Shown: positions 22,364 to 31,623 of the stretch, piece after piece
How positions within the stretch are numbered: the first letter of the stretch is position 1
How the letters are laid out: every line of letters begins with the position of its first letter
NCBI GenBank assembly: GCA_030648295.1
Contig: JAUSID010000176.1
Location: 1 to 32,768 of the forward strand
Source: Opitutaceae bacterium
GTDB lineage: Bacteria; Verrucomicrobiota; Verrucomicrobiia; Opitutales; Opitutaceae
Direction: 5' to 3'
DNA: 32,768 bases
Position numbers and translations under genes: made by a program
Notes under the pieces: generated by a model
What the model saw: only the letters and a program-made list of their open reading frames with translations
Database searches by the model: none
What the model was told of the DNA's origin: nothing

Positions 22364-24688
22364 ATGTGCCCAACACTTTGGTCGCGGTTGCGCCGCCCTG
22401 GGTACGTGACGGGCTGCGTGCTGCTTCTGGCGGTCGTCGCGACGGCCGCGCCGCTGCGATTCGACTTTGGTACGAACGACTCGCAGGTATGGACCGGCTT
22501 CACGCGTGCCACGCCTGCGAACGTGTGGGCCTCGGACGCTGCGTTTGGCTGGCGCTCGGCGGCCGGGCTCAGCGCAAAGGTTCGTGCCTACACCGCGCCC
22601 GTGCACGACGCCCGCCGCGGCTCGGACCAGCCGCCGCCGATGTGGACAAATCCAATCACCGAGGACGCGATTGTCGGCACCGCGGAAAACGCCTTCCTGC
22701 TGCGGGCGCCACCCGGCGAGTATCAGCTGTATGTCGTCTGCGGCACCAGCGACCCGTCGATGCGCAGCCAGTTTTTCGATTTCACCGTTCAGGTCGGCGG
22801 CGAGCAGCAGCGCGTGCAGATCGACGGTCCGTATCAATTTCGCACCTTGCGGTTTCGCGCGAAGGTGGGCAACGAGCCGCTTGCCGTGACCTTTTCGCCG
22901 CGGAGCAAGTGGGCGGTGAATGCGATCGTCGCGTGGACCGGCGCGGATGCGAAGGAGGTCGAGACCGGGATCATCACGCCGTTCGAGGAATGGACGTTTC
23001 GGCTGCCGCCGGTGGAATGGGCAAAATGGCAGCTGGAGGCGGAGCCACCGACTGGTCCGACGCCGACGCCCAGTGCGGCGGATCAGAAGCGGGGGTTCGT
23101 CGTGTATGGGCGGCATTATCTCGAATGCGTTTATCCGCACAGCCGGCCGCGCGAGGAGGAGTTGAATCCCGAGCTGAAGCTGTTCGCGTCGCCGGGCGAA
23201 CACGCGACCACCGCCGTCACGGTGTTGCCGCTCGTGGATATTGCGGGGGCGAAGGTCGCGGTCAGTGCGCTCGGGCCCGTACCCGCGAAGGAGATCGACG
23301 TCCGGCACGTTCGCTTCATGCGGGCCCGGCCGAACTACACGACGCTTTACCGTTATCGATGGGTGCCGGACGTGCTGGAGCGATTCGAGCAGCTCGAGTT
23401 GAAAGCCGGCGAGAATGGCCGGTTCTGGATCACCATTCGCGTGCCGGACGACGCGCCGGCCGGAAACTACCGCGGCACCGTGACGTTCACCTGCTCGACC
23501 GGAACCGCGTCCATTCCGGTCCAGCTGCGGATTCTCCCGATCCGGCTGCGCGACGATCCGGAAAAGATTTTCGGCATCTATTACCGGCATCCCTACGATC
23601 AGATGGGGGCGGCCCCGGACGAGGTGTCGAAGGAATATTTCCGCCGGAAGGCGGACCGCGAGCACGCGGACATGGTGGCGCACGGCACGCGCAACGTCGT
23701 GCTCAGCGTGTCGGCGCGACCGGCCGACGCGACGGGCAAGTTCAGTTTCAACTGGGAACTGCTCGCGGCGAAGCTCGAGCTGGGGAAGAAACACGGGTTC
23801 GTCGCGCCCGTGGTGCTGGGAGTTCCGACGGAATCGATTTACGAGAAGCACGTGGGTGAGCGGCCGGGCTCGCACCTGCGTGGCGTGAAGCCGCCGCCGC
23901 CCGCGTTCGCCGCCGAGGTCACCGCGATGGTGCGGGCGATCGAGGCCGAGCGCGTGCGCCGCGGCTGGCCGGAGTTTCTTTATTACCCGATCGACGAGCC
24001 CGGGACCGACGCGGCGTCCATCAGCTTCATGGTTACCGTGCTGAAGGCCTGCAAGGCGGCCGGTATCCGCACGTATGTGACGGCGGATCCGACGCGAGAG
24101 CAGTTCCAGCCGCTGCGGCCGCACATCGACGTGTGGAGCACCCAGCCGTTCGCGCCGGAGCGCGAGGTGGTGCTCGCGGATTCGAAGGCGCGCGGCGTCG
24201 AGTACTGGTGTTATCCCAACCACGTGAATGGCGAGAACGATCACACGCCGGTGGCCGGGGCGCGGATGACATACGGTTTCGGGTTCTGGCGGTCGGGATT
24301 TCGGACGCTGATTCCGTGGATCTACCAGTCGAGCACGGGCAATCCGTTCAATTACCTGGATGGCGCCTCGATGGATTTCTTCAATCGCAGCGAGCCGGAC
24401 GGCACGCCGGTTCCGGTGGCGATGTGGGAGGGCTACCGTGCCGGGTATAACGATTATCGCTACGTCTACACGCTCGAGCAGCTGATCGCGGAAGCGAAAC
24501 GCAGCGGGAAACCGGCCGCGCAAGAGGCCGCCAAAGCGGCGGAGCAGGAGCTGCGCAACGTGTGGAACGCGATTCGCGTGCAGCCGAAATACAAATACGA
24601 CGACCTCTGGTCACCGGAGGAGTTCGATGTTTATCGCTGGCTCGTTGCCCGCCAGATCCTGGCCATCCAGTCCGCGCTCGGCCGCTGA
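22364..24688 (+). CDS. Secreted DUF4091/GH123-like glycosidase candidate
   Basis: A 774-residue exported protein. The ATG at 22364 begins MCPTLWSRLRRPGYVTGCVL and a hydrophobic leader ending in TAAPL. An AGGAG lies about 14 bases upstream. Residues about 25-175 (LRFDFGTNDSQVWTGFTRAT, 'PPGEYQLYVVCG', 'AVTFSPRSKWAVNAIVAW') resemble a malectin-like or PA14-type sugar-binding sandwich. An Ig-like stretch follows (VRVPDDAPAGNYRGT-type). The C-terminal half is a barrel-like region with 'GIYYRHPYDQMGA', 'EFLYYPIDEPGTD' and 'GFRTLIPWIYQSSTGNPFNY', the style of DUF4091 proteins, which are related to GH123 hexosaminidases. The adjacent D544-E545 pair in PIDEPG fits the Asp-Glu catalytic pair of GH123. 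An ending 'WSPEEFDVYRWLVARQI' closes it. Activity and substrate are not established. Confidence 0.8.
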   Translation: MCPTLWSRLRRPGYVTGCVLLLAVVATAAPLRFDFGTNDSQVWTGFTRATPANVWASDAAFGWRSAAGLSAKVRAYTAPVHDARRGSDQPPPMWTNPITEDAIVGTAENAFLLRAPPGEYQLYVVCGTSDPSMRSQFFDFTVQVGGEQQRVQIDGPYQFRTLRFRAKVGNEPLAVTFSPRSKWAVNAIVAWTGADAKEVETGIITPFEEWTFRLPPVEWAKWQLEAEPPTGPTPTPSAADQKRGFVVYGRHYLECVYPHSRPREEELNPELKLFASPGEHATTAVTVLPLVDIAGAKVAVSALGPVPAKEIDVRHVRFMRARPNYTTLYRYRWVPDVLERFEQLELKAGENGRFWITIRVPDDAPAGNYRGTVTFTCSTGTASIPVQLRILPIRLRDDPEKIFGIYYRHPYDQMGAAPDEVSKEYFRRKADREHADMVAHGTRNVVLSVSARPADATGKFSFNWELLAAKLELGKKHGFVAPVVLGVPTESIYEKHVGERPGSHLRGVKPPPPAFAAEVTAMVRAIEAERVRRGWPEFLYYPIDEPGTDAASISFMVTVLKACKAAGIRTYVTADPTREQFQPLRPHIDVWSTQPFAPEREVVLADSKARGVEYWCYPNHVNGENDHTPVAGARMTYGFGFWRSGFRTLIPWIYQSSTGNPFNYLDGASMDFFNRSEPDGTPVPVAMWEGYRAGYNDYRYVYTLEQLIAEAKRSGKPAAQEAAKAAEQELRNVWNAIRVQPKYKYDDLWSPEEFDVYRWLVARQILAIQSALGR

Positions 24689-24732
24689 CGGATGCAGCAG
24701 CTAGTCCTGCCACCGGCCGCGGCGCCCCCTCC

Positions 24733-24760
24733 GAAGTGGCTGCGGCTTCCAGCCGCAGAT
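24733..24760. repeat. Repeat family C, copy 2 (inverted)
   Basis: GAAGTGGCTGCGGCTTCCAG followed by CCGCAGAT: the exact reverse complement of the 28 bases at 13306-13333. A half family F arm (GCCGCGGCGCCCCCTCC, about 24716-24732) abuts it on the left. Confidence 0.85.
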
Positions 24761-24945
24761 CGGATCCGAGTGAGTGTCCCATCGTCCGGCAATTTTTCGC
24801 CGCTGCCATGCACTCGTGTCAATCGCGGTGGGTTTGTTCAAATTGCGCCGGCTCGTGCCTGCTGACGACGCCCCGATTTCACGTATTACGTTAAAAGGAA
24901 GATTGGCGTTGAAAGCTGGACGGTGAGGCCAAAGAGAAACGCCGC

Positions 24946-25824
24946 ATGCGCGTGCTTTGTGTCCATGCCCACTTCGATGACTTCGAGTTTGTCGCGGCGG
25001 GAACGTTCGAGTTGCTGCGCCGCCGGGCGGCGCCGGATTTCCGCGCCCGCGTAGTGGTGTGCACCGACAGCCGGTCCGGTCATCATTTCCGGACCAGCGC
25101 GGAAACGGCGGGGGTGCGGCACGCGGAGCAGCAGGCGAGCGCGGCCATCGGCCACTACGAGTTCGAAGTGTTGAAGAAGCCCGACGGGAAGCCGTTCGAG
25201 CGCGGCTGCCACACCCTGAGCGACGAACTTCTTGCCGCGCTCTGGCAATCGATTCGCGACTTCGAGCCGGACTATCTGTTCTGCCCGCCGCTGCCGTCGG
25301 ATCCGCTCGCCGGCGTCCACCCCGACCACATCACGGTCGCCGAAGCGGTGCGTCGCGTCGCGTATCTCATCAATGTCCCGCATGCGTTCCTCGCCGAGTA
25401 TCCGGTGGCGGACGAGACGAAATCCCGCTGGGTGAAGACGCCGGTGATCCTGAACACGTACGACGGCTACATGGCCGGCGCGAATGCCGCGGACATCGTC
25501 GTCGACGTGGAGGAAGCCTTCGATGTGATCGCGGAGGAGTCGTGGTGCCACCAGAGCCAGATCAACGAATGGCTGCCGTGGGTGGCGCGCCATCACATGG
25601 AGCCGACGCCAAACCTTGCGGCCTGGAAAGGAAAGCTGCGCGAGCGGTTCAATCGGCAGGCGGGCGAACTCGGGCTGCCGGCCGGTCGCGCCCACGAGGT
25701 GTTCGCGCCCACTGCCTGGGGCATTGTGCCGACCGTCGAACAACTTGAACGCGATCTGCCGGTGTCCGTCGATCCTGCGCGACGCGCCCGGCTGGCGGAG
25801 CGGCTGGCGCGTTGGGGTGGGTGA
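24946..25824 (+). CDS. PIG-L (LmbE-like) family deacetylase
   Basis: A 292-residue cytoplasmic zinc enzyme of the PIG-L/LmbE family, which removes acetyl groups from N-acetylglucosamine-containing compounds or related substrates. The first metal motif is H9-F-D-D12 (CVHAHFDDFEF), where most of the family has HPDD; the Pro-to-Phe change is unusual but leaves the ligands. The second is H125-P-D-H128 (LAGVHPDHITVAE). 'DSRSGHHFRTSAETAGVRHA' and EQQASAAIG correspond to the usual R-x2-E region after the Rossmann-like start. There is no signal peptide. The ATG at 24946 is preceded by AAGAGAAA, a weak ribosome site. It lies 257 bases after the DUF4091-like gene and is convergent with the receptor gene. 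A role in using amino sugars released by the neighbouring enzymes is possible but not shown. Confidence 0.88.
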   Translation: MRVLCVHAHFDDFEFVAAGTFELLRRRAAPDFRARVVVCTDSRSGHHFRTSAETAGVRHAEQQASAAIGHYEFEVLKKPDGKPFERGCHTLSDELLAALWQSIRDFEPDYLFCPPLPSDPLAGVHPDHITVAEAVRRVAYLINVPHAFLAEYPVADETKSRWVKTPVILNTYDGYMAGANAADIVVDVEEAFDVIAEESWCHQSQINEWLPWVARHHMEPTPNLAAWKGKLRERFNRQAGELGLPAGRAHEVFAPTAWGIVPTVEQLERDLPVSVDPARRARLAERLARWGG

Positions 25825-25828
25825 GAAA

Positions 25829-25864
25829 TCGGAGGGGCGGAGGGGCGGAGGAGCGGAGGCGCGG
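25829..25864. repeat. Short GGAGGGGCGGA-type tandem units
   Basis: Imperfect units GGAGGGGC, GGAGGGGC, GGAGGAGC and GGAGGCGC follow directly after the PIG-L stop codon, between convergent genes. Similar units occur at about 10965-10985. Confidence 0.6.
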
Positions 25865-25955
25865 AAGTTCAGATCTGCGAGGTGAGCGGCGGGTGAGGTG
25901 CGGCGCCTTATCACGCGCTCGTGTCTACGCCCTCAGGCGCAACGCGTCCCGAATA

Positions 25956-28900
25956 CTAAAGATCGAACGTCGTCGTGAGGATGAAATGCCGCGGATTGAT
26001 GATACGGTAGGCGTAAACCGAGCCGTCGGGATTCACCCCGACTTTCTGGAGCCGGCCGTCTTCGAGCACGTCCTTGATGTTCAATTGCACCTTGCCGCGC
26101 ACCCGGTCGCCGAACAGCCGGAACCGGTAGCCCGCCGCCAGATCGACGTAGAACCGCGCGCGGTCCCAAAACGGTTTTGACGGGTCCAGTTCCAGCACGG
26201 CGCCGGGCAGCGCTCCGCCGACCGAGGGCGGTTTGCCGGCGAAACCGATCGACGCCTTGTCCTCCCACCGCACCGCGCCGCCGACATTGAAGTTCTTCAG
26301 CCGGCCTTCCGTGAAATCGTAGTTGGTCACCGCTGCCCACCGGTATTTGCGGACCTGCGTTCGGGGTTTGCCCACGTTTGCCACCGCCAGCGAATACGGC
26401 GCGATGAGCCCGCTCTGGTAGGCCGCTTCCGGCGTGGTGCCGGTGGATGCCGGCGTCGTCCACCACAACGCCCCGCGGCGTCGCCGGATCCCGGCACGAG
26501 GTCGCCGCGCACGGTCGTCCAGGTCGGAAGACGCTTCTGCCAGTAGTCGAAGATCTCCGGCGAAACCGTCTGATCGTAGGCGACAGCCTGCGCACCGGTG
26601 AACTTGAGCCGCCAGTTGCGCGTGGGGTTGTAGGTCGCCTCGAGTTCGTACCCTTTCGAGGTGACGTCGGTCGTACCCACGGTCTGCGGCTGAGCCAGGC
26701 CCGAATCGAGGAAGATGTTCAGGTAACTTTCGCTCACGTTCATGATCTTCGCGACGGCCGGGCGCAACTGGGCCGGCGAGGGATTCGTGATGCCCTGCGC
26801 GCTAAAACGCGTGCGCGCGAGATCCTCGGCCCACGGATAGAACGATTCCGGATCGCGGCGGCCGTTTGATTCCTGCCGGCCCTCGAGCCGGAATGTCCGG
26901 TTGCCGATCGTGCCCGCCTCGCTGCCGCGCGACATGAATTCGGTGACTTCAAACCGGTTCAGTCGCAGGTAGAGTTTTCCCTGCAGCGCGCTGACGCTGA
27001 CGCCGTAATCCTCTCCTTCGCCGTGCGGGTTCGACAGGTTGCCTTCGAGATCGATCCGCTGCCGGACGACCTGCGGGAAAAAGCTGTCGGATTGGTTGTA
27101 GTGAAAATGCAACCACGGAAGCGGCTTCACGACCGCGCCCCATGTCTTGGTGTCGCCGCGTTGCGATGCCCGCGTGGCTTCGCCCTGGTCGTCGGTCCAC
27201 GGCCCGAACCTGCCCAGAGCGTCGTAGGAAACCAGGCCTGTCGCCGGGTCCACCGCCACGCCCGCGGAGGTGCGTTCGCGCCGGCGGTCGCGCCGCCAGC
27301 CGTAGGTGGCGACGAGCCGGTCGTTGAAGAAGAAGCCCTGGGCGACGGCGTTGAGCGTGCGCAGCTCGTTGCGCTTCGCGGTGGTGTTCGTCACCTGGAG
27401 CATGTCGATCTGCGCGGGCTCCGTGGTCCAGGCGCCCGGGCTGAGGTTGTTGAACCAGCGCAAGTCGTAGGTGCCCTTGATCTCCTCGACCGGCGACGCG
27501 CCGTAGTCCACGTTGCCGCCCACGCTGTCGCCGACGTAGAAGCGCTGCACGATTGGGCTGCCGGAGATTCGGTTCGCGCGGTTCACCCACGCGTGATCGT
27601 CGGCGATGAAGGGCGAGTAACGATAGTTGACGGATCGGTTGCGGACCGTCTCGCCGTGCAGTGCGAGCCGCTGGGTGTTGATCCAGGAGAGCCAGCGCGG
27701 CAGGGTTTGCGCGGGCGTGAACTGATACGCGAAGTCGGCCGACTGGGTGTCGGAACGCGCCGGTTCGCGCACCTCCACGGTGCTGATCGACTCGACGTAC
27801 GGCCGCTTGAAGAACGGATTCGGCGTGCCGTCGAGCAGCCGTTCGTTCACGTCGACGTAAATCACGCCGTCGGTGACATCGATGAAGTTGTGGTTGTCGC
27901 GCGTGAAGTCCTGCTGGAACCAGCCGATCCGCCCGGCGAGCAGGTGCTGCGGGCGGCGCAGGAAGGTCTGCTCCAGTTCGGCCGAGTAGGTCTTCGCATT
28001 GTCCCGGCCCCAGTTGGCCGCGACATAGTTGATTTCCGACCAGTCGTAGATCGACTGGTCGCGCACGGCCGGCGGCAGGAAGAGCGGGAAGAGCGCGGCC
28101 TTGTTCCGCATCAGGAAGGTGCCCGTCTCCAGATAACGGATATTGCTGTTCTGCGTCAGGGGCGAGGGCGTGCCGGTCGTGATGAGGTTGCCGGTGCGCG
28201 CCGGCGTGAGCAGCCGCACCGCGCCGTCGTCGACCGAGGCAATCAACCGGCCGTTGATGGCGTTGCCGGTGATCAGCCCGGGCGGGAGAGAGGGGTCCTG
28301 CGCCACGGTGAAAGGGCCCGCCTTCTGCCCGTTGCCCAGCGTCACGAGCTGGGTGACGGGATCCCACGTCGGGCTGCCCGCGGCGCGCCAGTCGCTGGTC
28401 GTGTCGCGCGGCATGATCGAGTTCGGCCGGCGGTAGAAGTTGTCGTAGCGTTCGAACGACGCCCGCGCCGTCGTGTTCTTGAAGGGCTGGGCGGTGAACG
28501 TGGCGTAAAGCCGGTTGATGCGCTCCGAGGCCGGCTGGCGGGTGAAGCCCTTCGACTCGTGCACGGTCGCGAGCCGGAAGGCGAGTTTGCCCGGCAGGAT
28601 CGGCCGGTTGAGGTTCAGGCTCTCACGGTGCCCGCCCCAGTCGTCGAAGCGCAGCGTCACCGCGGCGGTGGCGCGGTGGAGGTTCGCGAGGGACGGGACC
28701 AGATTGACCGTGCCGGCGCTCGCGCCCAGGCCGAAGAGATTCGCGTTGGGGCCGCGGGAAATCTCGACCGCGTCGATGTTGTAGATGTCGACCGGAATCT
28801 TGTTGTTGATCGACTGGTTACCGAAAGCGACGTTGATGCCGCTGCCGCTCGTGCCCGCGGTACCGACGCCACGGATACGGTTGGCCGTGGCCGGATCCTG

Positions 28901-29653
28901 CTGGACGCTGTCGCCGACGCCGCCGTTGCGATTGGGCGTGAACTGGGTGAAATTATCGGTGCCCTCGGTGCTCGCCTCGTAGCGGAAGATGTCGTTGATG
29001 TCGACCGACGCCGTGTCGAGCAGCTGCTGCATCGTCACCACGGTGATGGACGCGCCGAGGTCCTCGAGTTTCGAGTTGATGCGCGTGCCGGAAAGCGTGT
29101 TCAGGGCCTGGTAGCCGCGGTCCGCATCGGCCGCGACCTGAAAGGGCGAAAGCTGGACCACCTTTTCGTCCACGGGGGGCGGGGCAGGGGTCGCGGGGGT
29201 GGCGGCGTAAAGCGAGGGGGCGAGCGTGGCGGCGAGGACGGTGCCGAGCCGGGAAAGGGGGTGGGAGTTCACGGGTCTGGGTGGGGGTGGGGACGGAGCG
29301 GGGGTGGGGCGACCGGCGCGGCGCGTGATCATGAAGGCGCCGGTGCGAGCATCTTCGACGACGATCAGAGGCGTGCCGGCCAGCATGCGGTCGACTGCCT
29401 CGCGCGGGCTATAGCTGCCCGCGACCGGCCGGGTGAGCACGCCAGCGACGGATTCGGCGGGAAACAGAATCTCGCCGCGCGCCTGGAGGGCGAACTGTTT
29501 CAACGTCTGCGCGGCATCGCCGGCGGGAAGATCGAAGGGACGCGGAGCGGTTGCGGCGCTGGACAGGATCGGGCCATGGCACAACGCGAGCCATAGCAAC
29601 GCGACGCTCGGGAGCGCGCGCGGCCACGGACGGGTGGCTCGATCGGGGAACAT
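25956..29653 (-). CDS. TonB-dependent receptor with STN domain, broken by a 1-bp frameshift
   Basis: An outer-membrane active transporter of about 1,230 residues. Order: signal peptide (about 1-34), STN domain (about 38-110, 'FDLPAGDAAQTLKQFALQA' to 'ARTGAFMITRRA'), Pro-rich linker with a second hydrophobic stretch (133-151), TonB box near 164-172 (KVVQLSPFQ), plug from about 180 (ALNTLSGTRINSKLEDLGAS), then a large beta-barrel. The STN domain passes ligand state to FecR, matching the FecR and sigma genes upstream on the same strand. The frame is lost at 26472-26475, a CCCC run on the plus strand. Upstream it reads ...VRGDLVPGSGDAAG and continues, one base shifted, as ALWWTTPASTGTTPEAAYQS through to the terminal 'HFILTTTFDL'. 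Adding one C to the run restores the whole protein. The ligand is unknown; a polysaccharide fragment is plausible. Confidence 0.88.
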
Positions 29654-29766
29654 GGTTTGGGCTGGGGAACACAGGCATGGCGGGTGGGTTAATCGCCAGC
29701 ACGATGCGTTCGCGGAGGGTTTCCGCTAAAGAAACTTTTGCCGGCCGCCGCGGCAAGCATCCATCG

Positions 29767-30876
29767 CTATTTCGCCTTCCGCAGCACGATCTCGTCGCCG
29801 TGTTTCTCGGCGCGTGCGCCGAAGCCGGCTTCCAGGAGATGCACGAATCCATCGAGATTGTCCGAGCGAAACGTCCCGCTAATCCGAATCGAGGCGAGTC
29901 CGGCGTCGACGAGCACGAGTTGGACAACGTTGCGCCGATTGAATTTCGCAATGACCTCGTCCAGCGGCGCCGCGGTGAAGTCGAGCATTCGGTCCTGCCA
30001 GGAGAGCACGCGGTCGATTTCGCCGGCCGTGAGCGTCGCGATCTGCGGCGCCCTCGGCTCCGCCGTCAGGGAAATGACCGCGCGCTGTCGCGCCGCCAGC
30101 GATGGTATCAGCGGCGTCAGTCCGCGGTCGGCCGCCAGGGGTGACGCCTCCCGGCCGACCGCGGCGCTGGCGGGCGACAGGTCCGCGGCGTCATCGGGCT
30201 CGACCTCGACGCTGCCTTCGGTCACGAGCACCTCGACCTCGGTGGGGGCAAACCGGATGTTGAACGCGGTGCCGACGGCGCGCACGGCGATGCCACCGAC
30301 CTCGACGATGAATTGCCGTGCGGCATCCCTCTTCACGGAGAAATGCGCCTCGCCGCGCACCAGCCGGATGCGGCGCTCGGCCGGGGTGAAATGCACCTGC
30401 ACGTCCGCCCCGCGGTTGAGCTCGATGATGGTCCCGTCGTCCAGCCGGCGCGGGCCGACCGTGGCGGTCTCCACCGCGGGCGCCGCCGGCAGGTTTGCGG
30501 CCGGCACGCGTTGCGGCCGAAACGACATTCCGATGCCGAGCACGACGAGCGCCGCCAGCGCGGCGGCCGCGGCCGCGAGCGGAATCCAGTGGTTGGACAC
30601 GGCGGATACGCGCGGCTTCAACAGGTCGGGATTGGGTTGTCCGCTGTCGCGCGGCCGCCAGCCGGCGAGCGCATCCAACCGGCGCCAGTGCTGCCGCATT
30701 CGCGCCAGCTCGACGCCGTGTTGGGAGTTTGCGGCAAGCCACGACGACAGCTCATCCTGCTCTTCGGCCGTAAGTCCGCGATCGCACCGCAGGGCCCAGG
30801 CGGCGGCCTCGGCAGACACATGGCCGCGTTGCGGATCGCCTGGAGCGGAATGAGCCATTTCGCGCGAGTGGCTCAC
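29767..30876 (-). CDS. FecR-family anti-sigma factor / transmembrane signal transducer
   Basis: A 369-residue inner-membrane protein of the FecR family. Order: N-terminal DUF4880 cytoplasmic region that binds the sigma factor (AAAWALRCDRGLTAEEQDEL, 'WLAANSQHGVELARM'), one transmembrane helix (97-118, HWIPLAAAAAALAALVVLGI), the periplasmic FecR domain (about 135-235, 'RRLDDGTIIELNRGADVQV', 'GEAHFSVKRD', 'VGTAFNIRF'), and a C-terminal DUF4974/STN-like domain (about 297-369, 'RMLDFTAAPLDEVIAKFNRR', ending EIVLRKAK). It should hold the sigma factor inactive until the receptor signals. The GTG at 30876 overlaps the sigma stop as GTGA, implying translational coupling; an ATG at 30858 is the alternative. 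113 bases separate it from the receptor gene. Confidence 0.92.
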   Translation of the reverse strand: MSHSREMAHSAPGDPQRGHVSAEAAAWALRCDRGLTAEEQDELSSWLAANSQHGVELARMRQHWRRLDALAGWRPRDSGQPNPDLLKPRVSAVSNHWIPLAAAAAALAALVVLGIGMSFRPQRVPAANLPAAPAVETATVGPRRLDDGTIIELNRGADVQVHFTPAERRIRLVRGEAHFSVKRDAARQFIVEVGGIAVRAVGTAFNIRFAPTEVEVLVTEGSVEVEPDDAADLSPASAAVGREASPLAADRGLTPLIPSLAARQRAVISLTAEPRAPQIATLTAGEIDRVLSWQDRMLDFTAAPLDEVIAKFNRRNVVQLVLVDAGLASIRISGTFRSDNLDGFVHLLEAGFGARAEKHGDEIVLRKAK

Positions 30877-31409
30877 GTGCGGCGCGAGCCCTCGAGGCGC
30901 TCGAAGAACTCCGCGAGTTTGCGCAAGGCGATCGTCCCTTGGGCCTCGATCGTGTGTTCACTGAGGCCGAGCTGCGCGGCCACCTCGCGTTGGGACAATC
31001 CGTAGATTTTCCGCAACGTGAGGATCTGCCGGCACCGCGTGGGCAGCGATTGGATGGCCTGAGTCAAGAGTTCGAGCTCCTGCGCGCGGGCAACCTCGCC
31101 CGCGACGTCCGAGCTCTCATCCGGGATGCCGGGCGCGTCGATTTCCGCTAAAGATTTCGTGCGCTCGACGCATCGATGCCGCAGTTGCATCAGCGCGACG
31201 TTGCGGGCGGTCGCAAAAAGAAACGCCTTCGGCGACGCGATGAAAGTGGATTCGCGAGCCTGGAGCACGCGCGCATAGGCCTCCTGCACGATATCGTCGA
31301 CGTCGAGGGTGCGGGCAAACTGCGTGCGCAACCAGCCCCGCAGCATGGGTTCGTGCGGCTGCAGATGATCGGCAAACCAGCGGAAAGATTCCGAGTCGTG
31401 GGGCGGCAT
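30873..31409 (-). CDS. ECF-type sigma-70 factor (FecI-like)
   Basis: A 178-residue extracytoplasmic-function sigma factor. Region 2 lies at about 18-85 (MLRGWLRTQFARTLDVDDIV, 'QEAYARVLQ', 'FLFATARNVALMQLRHR'). Region 4 lies at about 112-165 (QAIQSLPTRCRQILTLRKIY, 'GLSQREVAAQLGLSEHTIEA'). The length is typical. The ATG at 31409 (MPPHDSESFRWFADHL) is chosen because the frame stays open upstream into the antisense of the tRNA-Ser gene, producing the false 'GGEGGIRTPGELSP' protein start often seen in databases. With FecR and the STN receptor it makes a FecI-type surface signalling system that most likely activates this receptor operon. Confidence 0.92.
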   Translation of the reverse strand: MPPHDSESFRWFADHLQPHEPMLRGWLRTQFARTLDVDDIVQEAYARVLQARESTFIASPKAFLFATARNVALMQLRHRCVERTKSLAEIDAPGIPDESSDVAGEVARAQELELLTQAIQSLPTRCRQILTLRKIYGLSQREVAAQLGLSEHTIEAQGTIALRKLAEFFERLEGSRRT

Positions 31410-31623
31410 CGGTGGGAACGAGCCGCTGACACCGCAGCAACGCCCCGCCACCGCGTCGAGCCGAATCCGTGGCTGTGGTGTCGTCTCCTGTCGGCAGCCT
31501 TGCTTGACCGGCCGCGATTTCACACCTAGCTGTCGGCGCGCGAGAACCGGTTGAGAACCAGATTGAGCGCAAGTGTGCTCATTTGTTTCTCGCCGGCTGT
31601 TGGAAGCGCACCAAGTGAGTGTA

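Noticed and set aside
22187-24523. Open frame of 778 codons opposite the DUF4091-like gene
   Set aside because: Antisense to a secreted protein with a leader and conserved motifs; the product is Arg/His-rich and also spans a repeat copy.
27023-29596. Open frame of 857 codons opposite the TonB-dependent receptor
   Set aside because: The minus strand carries the receptor with recognisable STN, plug and barrel features. The antisense product is a composition shadow with many Arg, Val and Gly and no signal peptide or domain.
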